From Heterotrichella gracilis (taxonomy: Eukaryota > Sar > Xanthophyceae > Tribonematales > Xanthonemataceae), in the NCBI GenBank assembly GCA_032358255.1, contig JAULBX010006664.1, forward strand, positions 62,001 through 126,000: a stretch of 64,000 bases of DNA, in the 5' to 3' direction. This document shows, in pieces, positions 1-8,719 of the stretch. Under the pieces are notes generated by a model. That model was given only the letters and a program-made list of their open reading frames with translations, had not been told where the DNA came from and did no database searches. The translations under genes were made by a program, and so were the position numbers. Positions within the stretch are counted from its first letter, which is position 1. Every line of letters begins with the position of its first letter.

Positions 1-139
1 CACTTGTTTTTATTGCCTGGCTGTAAGGGCCGATTGGTGCAGGCGCCAACTTGGTTAAAATAACTTCTTTTCGGTCTTTACTTGTAAATGCAAATACTAA
101 AACAATTGCGGCACAAGCGATACTAATTTTTTTTACCAT
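1..139 (-). CDS. RidA/YjgF-family protein with N-terminal signal, partial
   Basis: The gene is cut by the window edge; the first 46 codons are visible, starting at the ATG complement at 137-139. The product begins with a Lys-Lys and a hydrophobic stretch (residues 5-18), then reaches LAPAPIGPYSQAIK, the hallmark N-terminal strand of the RidA family. RidA proteins hydrolyse reactive enamines and imines such as 2-aminoacrylate made by PLP enzymes. The leader suggests export to the periplasm or lipid-free secretion, unlike ordinary cytosolic RidA. It lies 5 bases downstream of the aminotransferase at 145-1455, so the two are very probably cotranscribed. The catalytic Arg lies beyond the edge and cannot be checked. 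Confidence 0.75.
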   Translation of the reverse strand, partial: MVKKISIACAAIVLVFAFTSKDRKEVILTKLAPAPIGPYSQAIKTS

Positions 140-144
140 GTAAA

Positions 145-1455
145 TTATTTTTGCGGTGTAGGCGCTTCCATTTTTGAGATCTCTGTTAAACCTTTCACCA
201 AAACATCAAGATCTTCTGTGTTTGTATAAACGTTTGGTGCAATTCTAATACCATTTACTTTTTCGAGGATCATAGACACAGAATGTACTTTATGTTTTTC
301 AAATAACTTCGCCTCTATCTGTTGTGCCTGCCAGCCGTCAAAACCAATGGTTGCTACTGCGCAAGAGAATTCAGGTTTCATAGAGGTATAAAAATTTGCT
401 TTCGGTAATTTATTACATTTGGTTGCCCAATAATCTTTTAAATAACGTAAACGCGCTTCTTTACGTTTGCCCCCAATTAAATTATGAAAATCAACAGCAG
501 TACCAATGGCCATTTCTGATGCAAAAGATCGTGTACCAATGCTCTCAAATTTTTTCATATCACTACCATCAGGATCAACAGAAGAAAGTAAAGCCCACAC
601 GTTTTTAATTTTATCTTTTTTAATATACATCAGGCCGCTTCCAAAAGGGGCGCATAACCATTTGTGTAAAGAGGTTGCTAAATAATCTGCACCGGTATCT
701 TCAAACTTCATATCTATTTGCCCAAACGAATGCGCGGCATCTACGATCACTTCACAGCCTTTGCTGTGCGCCATATCGGCAATGGCTTTTACCGGAACAA
801 AATTTCCTGTCCAGTTGATCATGTGCGTGATGTGCACGATCTTTGTTTTTGGCGTAATTGCTTTTTCGTATAATTTCACAATAGCCGCAGCATCATCTGT
901 TGGCTGTGGAATGTTTATCCAGTTTAATTTTATCTTATCGCGCTTTTCTCTCTGCTTCCAGGCATTCATCATGTTGGGATAATCAAATGTGCTTAGAACA
1001 ACTTCGTCTCCTGCTTTTAAATTCAAACCAAAAATAACGTTGTTCAAACCTTCGGTTGCATTTCTGTTAATGGCCAGTTCTTCCGGTAAAACGCCGCAAA
1101 GTTTAGCTAATTTTTCACGCAAAGCTTCTCTACCCTGATCTAAAATACGCCACATGTAATAACTCGGCGCTTCGTTAGAGTATTGATAAAAACGAATATG
1201 CGCGTCCTGCACAATTTTTGGTTGCGGACTAACGCCACCGTTATTTAAATTAATTATGTTTGGCGAAACAGTATAACTCTGGCGGATCCATCCCCAAAAA
1301 TCTTCGTTCTCGGCTGCCGCATCAAAACTCATGTTCTCGAGTTTATTCAAACGCTTGTCCAACTGTTTTGCAAAGGGGAGATCAATAGACGAAAAAAGGT
1401 CGAGTGCAGTAAGCGAACCTGCAGTGGCAAACAAAAAATTACGGCGATCCATCAT
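145..1455 (-). CDS. exported class V aminotransferase (isopenicillin-N-epimerase-like)
   Basis: PLP-dependent fold-type I enzyme of 436 residues. The class V core is visible: VDAAHSFGQ near residues 238-245 (D239 would contact the pyridinium nitrogen) and SLHKW at 262-266, with K265 the likely Schiff-base lysine. The N-terminus has a twin Arg (DRRNFLF) followed by a moderately hydrophobic segment, a Tat-type signal, consistent with export after cofactor loading. Substrate cannot be inferred; relatives are annotated as cysteine desulfurases or isopenicillin N epimerases, but the desulfurase Cys loop is not evident. Two Met codons stand at the start; either may be used. The next gene downstream is a RidA-like protein, which fits a role in clearing reactive products. 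Confidence 0.88.
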   Translation of the reverse strand: MMDRRNFLFATAGSLTALDLFSSIDLPFAKQLDKRLNKLENMSFDAAAENEDFWGWIRQSYTVSPNIINLNNGGVSPQPKIVQDAHIRFYQYSNEAPSYYMWRILDQGREALREKLAKLCGVLPEELAINRNATEGLNNVIFGLNLKAGDEVVLSTFDYPNMMNAWKQREKRDKIKLNWINIPQPTDDAAAIVKLYEKAITPKTKIVHITHMINWTGNFVPVKAIADMAHSKGCEVIVDAAHSFGQIDMKFEDTGADYLATSLHKWLCAPFGSGLMYIKKDKIKNVWALLSSVDPDGSDMKKFESIGTRSFASEMAIGTAVDFHNLIGGKRKEARLRYLKDYWATKCNKLPKANFYTSMKPEFSCAVATIGFDGWQAQQIEAKLFEKHKVHSVSMILEKVNGIRIAPNVYTNTEDLDVLVKGLTEISKMEAPTPQK

Positions 1456-1528
1456 GGAGATTATATTTTTATTAAAGGTAAAAAAGGAAAGTTAAAAAGC
1501 AATGGAATAATGACCTAATTTAGTTTAG

Positions 1529-1909
1529 CTAGCCTTTTAACAGCTTAGGGAACCTTAAATTACAGGTTTTGTAGGTCCAGTACATTAATACAAACTGAAG
1601 GGGCAGTCGTACAAATGCAGTTATAAATTTAATGTTTAAAGAGATCCATGTATCTTGAATCATTTTAATGTGTACCGGAAGAAAAACGACCAGCATTAAA
1701 ATAATTAGCCAGGCTGCGGTCTTTTGAAATTTTTTAACGAGGAGCGCTATTCCTAAAATAATTTCTACGGCTCCGCTTAAGTAGATCATCAATAAATGCC
1801 AAGGAATATAATTCGGCATGATCTTTAAATAAAATGCGGGATTTATGAAATGATAAATACCCGCAGAGATATAAAGCAAGCTCATTAAAATTAATGAAAT
1901 TTTTTTCAT
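1529..1909 (-). CDS. DoxX-like small membrane protein
   Basis: A 126-residue protein with four hydrophobic segments (about residues 5-22, 40-60, 65-85 and 98-115) and the pattern SGAVEIILGIALL, typical of the DoxX/DoxX-like family. Family members sit in the inner membrane and are linked, in other bacteria, to redox or thiol-related processes; the function here is unknown. It is flanked by a palindromic repeat upstream (1926-2006) and by about 70 bases before the aminotransferase, so it may have its own transcript. The ATG lies directly before a Lys-Lys and hydrophobic stretch, which supports the start. Confidence 0.75.
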   Translation of the reverse strand: MKKISLILMSLLYISAGIYHFINPAFYLKIMPNYIPWHLLMIYLSGAVEIILGIALLVKKFQKTAAWLIILMLVVFLPVHIKMIQDTWISLNIKFITAFVRLPLQFVLMYWTYKTCNLRFPKLLKG

Positions 1910-1925
1910 TTAGTTATGTTTAAAT

Positions 1926-2006
1926 GTCACGTCGAGTAGTGAAGCGTATCGAGGCGCTCTACAAACTTCTCGATACGTTTTTTTTCAAAAATCTACTCGA
2001 AGTGAC
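1926..2006. repeat. intergenic palindromic (REP-like) repeat
   Basis: An 81-base inverted repeat. The outer arms GTCAC-g-TCGAGTAG (1926-1939) and CTACTCGA-a-GTGAC (1993-2006) pair except for one position; the inner arms CGTATCGAG (1945-1953) and CTCGATACG (1969-1977) pair perfectly. It could form a cruciform or a two-tier RNA hairpin. It lies between two minus-strand genes and has no open frame. From memory, similar TCGAGTAG/CGTATCGAG palindromes are dispersed in genomes of this phylum; copy number needs the full genome. Confidence 0.8.
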
Positions 2007-2023
2007 AACTATGTAATTAAAAC

Positions 2024-2764
2024 CTAAAACCTAAAACCTAATTGCAATGCTAAATGCATACTGCTAATGTTAAGAGAACTTGCGGCATATTTTTCTTCAA
2101 AATAATATTGAGAAAAACCATAACGAAAATTAAACTCTGCAAAAAAATTACTTTTTGAACCACTGATAGCATTTTTCTGAAAGCCGAGTGTAGCACTGAC
2201 GAAAGAATTTAAATGGCTATTGATCATTGGCGTTTTAAATCTGAGGTCTACAACATCTTCTTTTACTTTATTGCCGTTTTGCGTTACTGATAAATTACCG
2301 GGCAATAGATAGCGCAAATGATAACCGATCATAACATAAGGACTAAACACGGCATTATTTTCCCGCTTAAATGAATATTTTACCTGTAAGGGAAGTCCTA
2401 TTTCATTTATAATAAGCGAATAATTGTAAGGAAATGTTTTATCGTACAATTGCAAACTATCGGGTTTAAAATAATAAGATTTAAAATTAACGCCATGAAA
2501 AAAATATTCTGCGCCAAAGAAAAAAAAGGTCTTAAAACTTTTATCTAGTTTAATTTCTTTTTTAAAAGAAATTAAGGCACTCATTTTTTGAGTTGGGTTT
2601 TTCGCGTGGTTAGGGTTAATAGTGTAAATACCTAATACCGGACCGAAACCAAAACGAATGCCCGCGCCGGGATTACGTTTCTGCGCAGAGCATATGTTAG
2701 AGAACACTAAAAGAAAAAGAAGCGCTATCGAAAAAAAAACTTTTGTATTTGTTTTTTTTATCAT
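2024..2764 (-). CDS. outer-membrane beta-barrel protein
   Basis: A 246-residue protein with a signal peptide (hydrophobic residues about 10-24, cleavage near SNICSAQ) followed by alternating amphipathic strands rich in Tyr/Phe and ending in a terminal Phe (LQLGFRF), as expected of outer-membrane barrels inserted by BamA. It resembles the PorT/OprF-like 'outer membrane beta-barrel' families common in Bacteroidota; no specific substrate can be named. It starts 4 bases after the SDR gene stop, so it is the third gene of a permease-SDR-barrel run. The last codons and the following bases form three AAACCTA units on the plus strand. Confidence 0.75.
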   Translation of the reverse strand: MIKKTNTKVFFSIALLFLLVFSNICSAQKRNPGAGIRFGFGPVLGIYTINPNHAKNPTQKMSALISFKKEIKLDKSFKTFFFFGAEYFFHGVNFKSYYFKPDSLQLYDKTFPYNYSLIINEIGLPLQVKYSFKRENNAVFSPYVMIGYHLRYLLPGNLSVTQNGNKVKEDVVDLRFKTPMINSHLNSFVSATLGFQKNAISGSKSNFFAEFNFRYGFSQYYFEEKYAASSLNISSMHLALQLGFRF

Positions 2765-2768
2765 TTAA

Positions 2769-3521
2769 TTAATTTCGAATTACATTGGTTGCAGTTGCCT
2801 GCACTGTTGGCATTATTACAATATCGTTGATGTTTACGTGTGGCGGACGGTTGGCTACCCAATAAATTGTTTCTGCAATATCTTCCGGTTTTAAAGGCTG
2901 CAAACCGGCGTAAACTTTTTTTGCTTTATCTTCATCACCATCAAAACGCACAATGCTAAATTCCGTCTCCACCATACCCGGATTTATGGCAGTCACTTTT
3001 ATATTATTTGCTAAAAGGTCAATGCGCATGCTTTTGCTTAATGCATCCACCGCATGTTTGGTGGCGCAGTAAACATTTCCGTTGGCGTAAACTTCTTTAC
3101 CAGCGATAGAACCAATATTAATGATATGTCCTTTTTTATTTTCGATCATTAAGTTGGAAACAGCGCGCGAGATATAAAGCAAACCTTTTACGTTTGTATC
3201 TATCATTCGCTCCCAATGGTCGATGTTACCATTTTGTATGGCGCTTAATCCTGCAGCTAAACCGGCGTTATTTACAAGCACATCAATTTTTTTATTTTCA
3301 ACTGATAATTTTGCAATGGCATTTTCAACTTGACTCAATTCACGAATATCAAAACAAAGAGTGGTTACTTTAATTTTATTATTTGTTTCTAATTGTATTT
3401 TTAATTCTTTTAATCGCTCTTCTCTTCTTCCGGTAATAATAAGATCGTGTCCGTTCTTTGCAAACAACTCTGCAGTACTTTTTCCTATGCCTGACGTGGC
3501 GCCTGTAATTAAAACTAACAT
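2769..3521 (-). CDS. SDR-family NAD(P)-dependent oxidoreductase (YdfG-like)
   Basis: Classical short-chain dehydrogenase of 250 residues. Visible motifs: cofactor loop TGATSGIG (6-13), NNAG (84-87), catalytic Ser in INIGSIAG (S138) and YCATK (Y151, K155). The Arg-rich stretch after strand 2 (GRREERL) suggests NADP(H). The closest described group is YdfG/serine 3-dehydrogenase-like enzymes acting on hydroxy acids such as serine or 3-hydroxypropionate; the actual substrate is inference. It follows the amino-acid permease by one base, which loosely agrees with amino-acid metabolism. Confidence 0.88.
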   Translation of the reverse strand: MLVLITGATSGIGKSTAELFAKNGHDLIITGRREERLKELKIQLETNNKIKVTTLCFDIRELSQVENAIAKLSVENKKIDVLVNNAGLAAGLSAIQNGNIDHWERMIDTNVKGLLYISRAVSNLMIENKKGHIINIGSIAGKEVYANGNVYCATKHAVDALSKSMRIDLLANNIKVTAINPGMVETEFSIVRFDGDEDKAKKVYAGLQPLKPEDIAETIYWVANRPPHVNINDIVIMPTVQATATNVIRN

Positions 3522-3522
3522 A

Positions 3523-5247
3523 CTATATTTTTTTCGGCGCCAATTTACTGTGCTTGCGACCGTAAGCGAAATAAATAATTAAACCAATAATTAACCAAAT
3601 TGTAAAATATAACCAGTTCTTGTAACCCAATTGCGAGAGCATATAAAAACAACTCAATAAGCCTAATGTTGGAATAAGGGAAAAACTATATTTAAATGCC
3701 ATAACAGAAAGGAAAGCAAAACCGATAAAGAAAAAATAAATTGGAATTTTTGTCAGAAATGCATTGAAGGATTCCCACTTTAAATAATAATCTATCCACG
3801 GTCTGTTGTAAACAAATAACAGAATAAGTGTTAAGACAAATAATACGGGTATAATGAATTTTGAATTAACGTAAGGCGTTTTAAATTTTGAAGGTGGTGC
3901 GGTTGGATCCATGCGCAGTTTAAGCACACCCGCGCAAACCAAACAAAACGCAAATAAGGTTCCGGCAGAACAAATATCTGTTACCATATTGATGTCGACA
4001 AAAAATATGGGTACCGCCACTAAAAATCCGGTGAAGATAGTAGAGAAAGAAGGCGTTTTAAATTTCGGGTGGATCTTTGCAAACGCAGGGGGTAATAAAC
4101 CATCGCGACTCATACTCATCCAGATGCGTGGTTGCCCTAATTGAAATACCAACATTACGCTGGCCATGGCAACTACAGCACTCACAGCAATAACACCACC
4201 CAACCAATGCAGGCTCTGAACTTTTTCGAATACATAAGCTAAAGGATCGCCAACATTTAATTCAGTATAACTTACCATACCGGTAATAACTAATGCAATG
4301 GCAACATACAGAACAGTGCAAATAATAATAGAATATAAAATCCCTCTTGGCAGATCGCGCTGTGGATTTTTACATTCTTCGGCAGTTGTAGAAATCGCAT
4401 CAAAACCTATGTAAGCAAAAAATACAGCACTTATTCCTGAAAGTAAACCGCCAATACCATTGGGTAAAAATGGATTCCAGTTCTTTGTGTCTACAAAAAA
4501 TGCGCCTACAAAAATTACAAGTAGCACCACTACAATTTTTATGATCACCATAATGTTACTGGCATTACGACTTTCTTTAATACCGCGATACACCAACATA
4601 GTAATAATAATGTTGATGAATAAGGCAGGAGCGTCAAAAATGATGCGCATACCAAATAAATTTGGCGCTTGCCCATAAGCCACAAAACCTTCAACTAATC
4701 CTGCGGTTTGTCCGTTCTTCTGAATTTCTTCTAAAGGTACACCGGCAACTAACATGGATGAAACCAGGTCGTAATTATGTTTGGCCGTAAAATAATCCAT
4801 ACAAAGCCATTCGTTGACTCGATAATTAGTTGAGTTTTGAACGAGAGAACTAAAATAATCACTCCATGAAATAGCAACAGTAACGTTACCAATAGCGTAT
4901 TCCATAATAAGGGCCCAGCCAATTATCCAAGCGAATAATTCACCAAAGGCAACATAACTGTAAGTATACGCACTTCCGCTTACTGGGATCAAAGAAGCAA
5001 ATTCGGCATATGCAAAAGCGGCAAAGCTACATGCAACCGCAGTAAAAATAAATAATAGGATTACACCCGGGCCACCATCCGCACTGGCTTTTCCAATTGT
5101 GGAGAATATTCCCGCACCAATGATAGCGGCAATACCAAAGGCTGTAAGATCGCGAACACCAAGATGTTTTGCTAAACCGCCATGATGACTCTCGGCTTCG
5201 GCGTTCTTTAATATAGTATCAATTGACTTTTTTCTGAATAAACTCAT
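3523..5247 (-). CDS. APC-superfamily amino acid permease
   Basis: Polytopic inner-membrane transporter of 574 residues with about 12-14 hydrophobic helices. The first helix region carries AAIIGAGIFSTIG, the substrate-binding unwound TM1 signature of APC permeases, and helix 3 has EYAIGN as in the cationic amino acid transporter (CAT) subgroup. A soluble N-terminal segment precedes it. A sizeable loop with VNEWLCMDYFTAKH lies about residues 140-185. It heads a minus-strand run with the SDR and barrel genes. Cargo is probably an amino acid; which one cannot be told. Confidence 0.9.
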   Translation of the reverse strand: MSLFRKKSIDTILKNAEAESHHGGLAKHLGVRDLTAFGIAAIIGAGIFSTIGKASADGGPGVILLFIFTAVACSFAAFAYAEFASLIPVSGSAYTYSYVAFGELFAWIIGWALIMEYAIGNVTVAISWSDYFSSLVQNSTNYRVNEWLCMDYFTAKHNYDLVSSMLVAGVPLEEIQKNGQTAGLVEGFVAYGQAPNLFGMRIIFDAPALFINIIITMLVYRGIKESRNASNIMVIIKIVVVLLVIFVGAFFVDTKNWNPFLPNGIGGLLSGISAVFFAYIGFDAISTTAEECKNPQRDLPRGILYSIIICTVLYVAIALVITGMVSYTELNVGDPLAYVFEKVQSLHWLGGVIAVSAVVAMASVMLVFQLGQPRIWMSMSRDGLLPPAFAKIHPKFKTPSFSTIFTGFLVAVPIFFVDINMVTDICSAGTLFAFCLVCAGVLKLRMDPTAPPSKFKTPYVNSKFIIPVLFVLTLILLFVYNRPWIDYYLKWESFNAFLTKIPIYFFFIGFAFLSVMAFKYSFSLIPTLGLLSCFYMLSQLGYKNWLYFTIWLIIGLIIYFAYGRKHSKLAPKKI

Positions 5248-5302
5248 GGTTTTGTTGAACTTTTACCCTTTTTGTAACGCTACTAAATATACAAAGTAAA
5301 TT

Positions 5303-6805
5303 TTAATTAGAGAGTGGTGGTTGGCTGTTTTTCCCAACAGGCAGGTAATAAAGGGCGGCCAGCAGTATAAATACCACAGCCGGACTACGATACCTGAAAA
5401 TTGCGCCACTATTTGGGGTGGTGAAGCCAATAAGCAAACACAATAGTAATGCAAAGAGAACAAACGCAATGGCAGGGAAATTATCTTTTTTGTTTTTAAT
5501 AAGGCCAATTAAAATAATGAAGAAGGAAATAATAATTAATAGGTTTTCAAAAGAGGCTAGTTGCTGCATAACGCTTTTTGAATAAAAGAAGAGAGGGTAA
5601 AACAAACTATAGTAGAAAGAAGAGACGCTGAGGCTGAATAAATTTTGTGAAGCGATAGAGATATTGGAGCCACTTTTTGGTAATTGATATACTAATTTGT
5701 ATTGGCTGATCGTATCAATATTTGCGGAAGAAAATAACGTATCCTCTTGGTGTGAATGTTCCCAATAAATAAAGGGCACATTTTTTTTGATGGTAAAAAG
5801 ACTATCGTTAGTACCAACTTTATTTACAAGATTCGAATCAAATTCTAATCGTACAAATTTTTTGTCATCCAGTAAAAAAATGCCGCCTTTGGAAGCATCG
5901 GCGAATACCCGTTGGTGTTTAAGGGCGGCTTGCATCAGAGAACTTTTCTTAAAAACCAATGAGAAGCAATTCAAAAGAACTAGAAATATAGTTAACGCAG
6001 AAACAAGAGCAATAGACTTGTACTTTATTTTTTTTGAGTTGGAAAGCCAAAAGAATAAAGAAAATAATGCAGCTGCAAAAAATAATAAATAAGGTTTTAA
6101 TAATAAGGAGATAAAAACGAGGAACAATACTGAAAGAAGAATTTTTAATCTAAAGCCCTCTGAAATTATTTTCTTTAAAGAGTAGATCAAACATCCAAAA
6201 ATAAAAATAACCAAGCCTTCTTTTAAAAGTGCGCCGGTATAAAACCATAGGGCAGGTAAGAAACAAAGTATAAGTAAAACAAATAGTTCCTTGCCTTTAA
6301 AATACTCTTTAAGCGCTTTATATAAATAAGTTATGCCTATAAAACTTAAAAAACAACTGAACAAGGCATGAACATAATAGGAGTTAAAAGATATAAAGTG
6401 TATTAGGGAATGAAAACGAATAACCACGCGGTTATCGTTATATAAATAATCTTTTAACCGGCCATTATCCCATTGAAATGTGTTTACAATATACTTATCG
6501 TAAAGCACAGTTCCCGGACTTTCGTCCTGCAGACCAAAAAGCAATTTGAGATATTCAACTGCATCTACTTTTGCAAAATCGTTCATTATTTTTGAATCGG
6601 TATAAAATTTACCGGCATCAAATTTTTCTAATCCGCCATATAATTTTTTGTAAACAAAGTAAAAAACCGGAACGGCCAGTACTTTTACCAAGAATAAAAA
6701 AATAAAGGTTTTGGAATTGATATTGTCGTCTTTAAATAATCCAAAAAAATTGTTTTTATAAATTAAAAACAGGATGATCAGGAGGTATATAACAGAAATT
6801 ATCAA
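5303..6805 (-). CDS. polytopic membrane protein, possible GT-C/polysaccharide type
   Basis: A 500-residue protein with about 10-12 hydrophobic segments and one larger non-membrane loop (about residues 290-380). The topology and the residues before the loop (RFHSLIHFISFNSYYVHALFS) recall O-antigen-polymerase or GT-C-like membrane proteins, but no diagnostic motif is recognised, so the function is unknown. It begins with TTG directly after the TAA of the GNAT gene (no gap), which suggests translational coupling; the next in-frame Met lies far inside, past the first helices, supporting the TTG. Confidence 0.65.
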   Translation of the reverse strand: MIISVIYLLIILFLIYKNNFFGLFKDDNINSKTFIFLFLVKVLAVPVFYFVYKKLYGGLEKFDAGKFYTDSKIMNDFAKVDAVEYLKLLFGLQDESPGTVLYDKYIVNTFQWDNGRLKDYLYNDNRVVIRFHSLIHFISFNSYYVHALFSCFLSFIGITYLYKALKEYFKGKELFVLLILCFLPALWFYTGALLKEGLVIFIFGCLIYSLKKIISEGFRLKILLSVLFLVFISLLLKPYLLFFAAALFSLFFWLSNSKKIKYKSIALVSALTIFLVLLNCFSLVFKKSSLMQAALKHQRVFADASKGGIFLLDDKKFVRLEFDSNLVNKVGTNDSLFTIKKNVPFIYWEHSHQEDTLFSSANIDTISQYKLVYQLPKSGSNISIASQNLFSLSVSSFYYSLFYPLFFYSKSVMQQLASFENLLIIISFFIILIGLIKNKKDNFPAIAFVLFALLLCLLIGFTTPNSGAIFRYRSPAVVFILLAALYYLPVGKNSQPPLSN

Positions 6806-7240
6806 TTAGTATTTTTCAAAGAATTTAATTTCCATAATTCGCTCCGGCATTGACAGTGCGGTAAATCCAAACTGTTTATATAAACCCTGTGCGTCGCGTG
6901 TGGCAAGCATCATGCGTCGCAAACCCTGAAGATCGGGATGCGCCATAATAAATTGCATGAGTTGTTTTGACAATCCTTTTCCTCTATGAGCTTTTAAAAT
7001 AAACACGTCGGCCAGGTAACCAAATGTTGCATGATCGGTAATTACGCGTGCGTAGCCTATTTGTTTGTCTCTTAAATAAACGCCAAAACAAATGCTGCCT
7101 TCAATACTTTTTTTTATGGTATATATTGGCATATTCTGTGCCCAATAGCTTTCTTTGCTTAAATAGCTATGAATTACATCTAACTGTAATTTAGTTTTAT
7201 CGGCACTAAATAAATGATCGTTTATAATTGTTTCGTACAT
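6806..7240 (-). CDS. GNAT-family N-acetyltransferase
   Basis: A 144-residue acetyltransferase. The acetyl-CoA pyrophosphate loop is visible as HRGKGLSKQLMQ (about residues 87-98), after the strand ADVFILKA; the C-terminal half has the usual GLYKQFGFTAL motif. The family transfers acetyl from acetyl-CoA to amines; the single-domain form here gives no substrate clue. It is the upstream partner of the TTG-started membrane gene and lies 4 bases from the beta-propeller gene stop-start region, so it belongs to a tight minus-strand cluster. Confidence 0.85.
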   Translation of the reverse strand: MYETIINDHLFSADKTKLQLDVIHSYLSKESYWAQNMPIYTIKKSIEGSICFGVYLRDKQIGYARVITDHATFGYLADVFILKAHRGKGLSKQLMQFIMAHPDLQGLRRMMLATRDAQGLYKQFGFTALSMPERIMEIKFFEKY

Positions 7241-7244
7241 GGCG

Positions 7245-8105
7245 TTATAAATTATCTACAACAACTAAATATTTATTTTTGGGATCAAAAGTAAAGCGGG
7301 TTATTTTTTTTATTCCAAAGCCAGAAAGATCAAAAATGGTTAGCCACTCTTTTTTTGCATCGGCGTAACGTAAAATCTTAGCGCCCTCCGATTTTAAAAG
7401 ACCGTGTTGTTCATGCCAAATGGCATCTTCACTGATGGAATTATATTCAGCATATTTTTCAGCTTTATGAAAAATAAAATCGTATGTGTAAAAAGTCACC
7501 TTTAAAGAATCTTTTACGCCATAAATAAAAGTGTGACGGTTAATTTTTTTAAAAGCACGAATAGGATCGTTACCTAACCATTTATCTTCGCCTGTGCTTT
7601 TTACATAGTAACGTAAAGAGTGCGGACTAGTTAATTTGTAATACAAAACTGTATCTGCATTTAAAAAAGCATAATAACCAACAGAATCTACTTCATATTT
7701 TTTCTCACTTACGCCAGTCAACGAATTAATAAAATGAATGCGTTGTGCGCTATCACTTTCAACAACAACTGAATTCAAATACTTTCCATCATCCGTCAAC
7801 ACAGGCGAATATTCACTTTCTTTCGTCTTGGTGAGTTGAATTATTTTTTCACTTCCGAGATCGTAATAATAAAAATCGGATTGATTGTCTTCACGAATAC
7901 TTACGTAATAAATCTTTTTGCCATCATTACTAAATGAGGGTTGGTTATCGTAACCTGTTCGGTTGGTAATATTTTTTGGATCACTAAGTTTTAATTCAGT
8001 TTTTGTTTTCTCGATCTTAAACACCCACACATCGGTATTTGGAAGCTGCGATCTTAAGAGATAAGATGTGAGAACAAAAACAAGTATATTAAACTTTTTG
8101 CTCAT
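7245..8105 (-). CDS. secreted TolB/PD40-like beta-propeller protein
   Basis: A 286-residue protein with a short signal peptide (about residues 4-19, ending SYLLRSQ). Repeated WD40-like PD40 units are visible, for example YDNQPSFSNDGKKIYYVS and SEYSPVLTDDGKYLNSV, so a partial beta-propeller is likely. Such proteins are usually periplasmic and bind proteins or glycans; no enzyme domain is attached. Its first 17 bases overlap the end of the PAP2 gene, indicating cotranscription and possible coupling. Confidence 0.75.
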   Translation of the reverse strand: MSKKFNILVFVLTSYLLRSQLPNTDVWVFKIEKTKTELKLSDPKNITNRTGYDNQPSFSNDGKKIYYVSIREDNQSDFYYYDLGSEKIIQLTKTKESEYSPVLTDDGKYLNSVVVESDSAQRIHFINSLTGVSEKKYEVDSVGYYAFLNADTVLYYKLTSPHSLRYYVKSTGEDKWLGNDPIRAFKKINRHTFIYGVKDSLKVTFYTYDFIFHKAEKYAEYNSISEDAIWHEQHGLLKSEGAKILRYADAKKEWLTIFDLSGFGIKKITRFTFDPKNKYLVVVDNL

Positions 8106-8667
8106 CCAGTTTTAAAAAATGTTTATTCATAATACGATAAACCAACCAACCAAAAAATACACCTACTATCATGCCGGTGCCAATATCAATGGGGTAGTGC
8201 ACGCCAAGGTACATGCGGCTATACACAACTATTAAAGGGTAAATAAAAATAAAGATCCGGTACTTTTTTGGGATCCAATGCACACATAAAAAAATAAAAG
8301 TTATTAAACCAAAAGTGTTGGCCGAGTGCCCCGAAAAAAAAGTGAATTGTCCGCCACGGTAATCATGCACTACATGTATTTGGTCCTTAATTTCTAAGTT
8401 GTGGGTTGGACGATAACGTTCTACCGCGTGTTTTACGCTATTCGAACTAAGGTCGGTACAGGCAAAGCAAATGGCGCAACCAACAATAAATTCAATAGCC
8501 TTTCTTAAATAATATTTTCTGTAGAAAGCATAACCAACAGCGAGACAAATTATAACAGTTGGCCAGGTATAACTAAAAAACCACATTACCTCGTCAAGTA
8601 GAGGATCGTGCAGGGAATTTATTTTTAATAGTAACCGTCTGTCTAAGCTTTCAATAATTTCAAACAT
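8089..8667 (-). CDS. PAP2-family membrane phosphatase
   Basis: Integral-membrane acid phosphatase with the three PAP2 signatures in order: KHAVERYRP, FFSGHSANT (the SGH histidine) and SRMYLGVHYPIDI (R and H of motif 3). Family members dephosphorylate lipid phosphates such as undecaprenyl pyrophosphate, phosphatidate or phosphatidylglycerophosphate on the outer face of the inner membrane. I chose the start at MFEIIESLD (ATG at 8665-8667) because homologues begin just there; an ATG 15 bases upstream (8682) is also open. Overlaps the propeller gene by 17 bases. Confidence 0.88.
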   Translation of the reverse strand: MFEIIESLDRRLLLKINSLHDPLLDEVMWFFSYTWPTVIICLAVGYAFYRKYYLRKAIEFIVGCAICFACTDLSSNSVKHAVERYRPTHNLEIKDQIHVVHDYRGGQFTFFSGHSANTFGLITFIFLCVHWIPKKYRIFIFIYPLIVVYSRMYLGVHYPIDIGTGMIVGVFFGWLVYRIMNKHFLKLDEQKV

Positions 8668-8719
8668 GCCTAAAAGTAACAAAAAAATTTATTACTGTGT
8701 TTGAATGACGAAGAGAAAT

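Noticed and set aside
2021-2041. AAACCTA repeated three times, telomere-like
   Set aside because: Only three units, partly coding for the last residues of a barrel protein; a chance short repeat.
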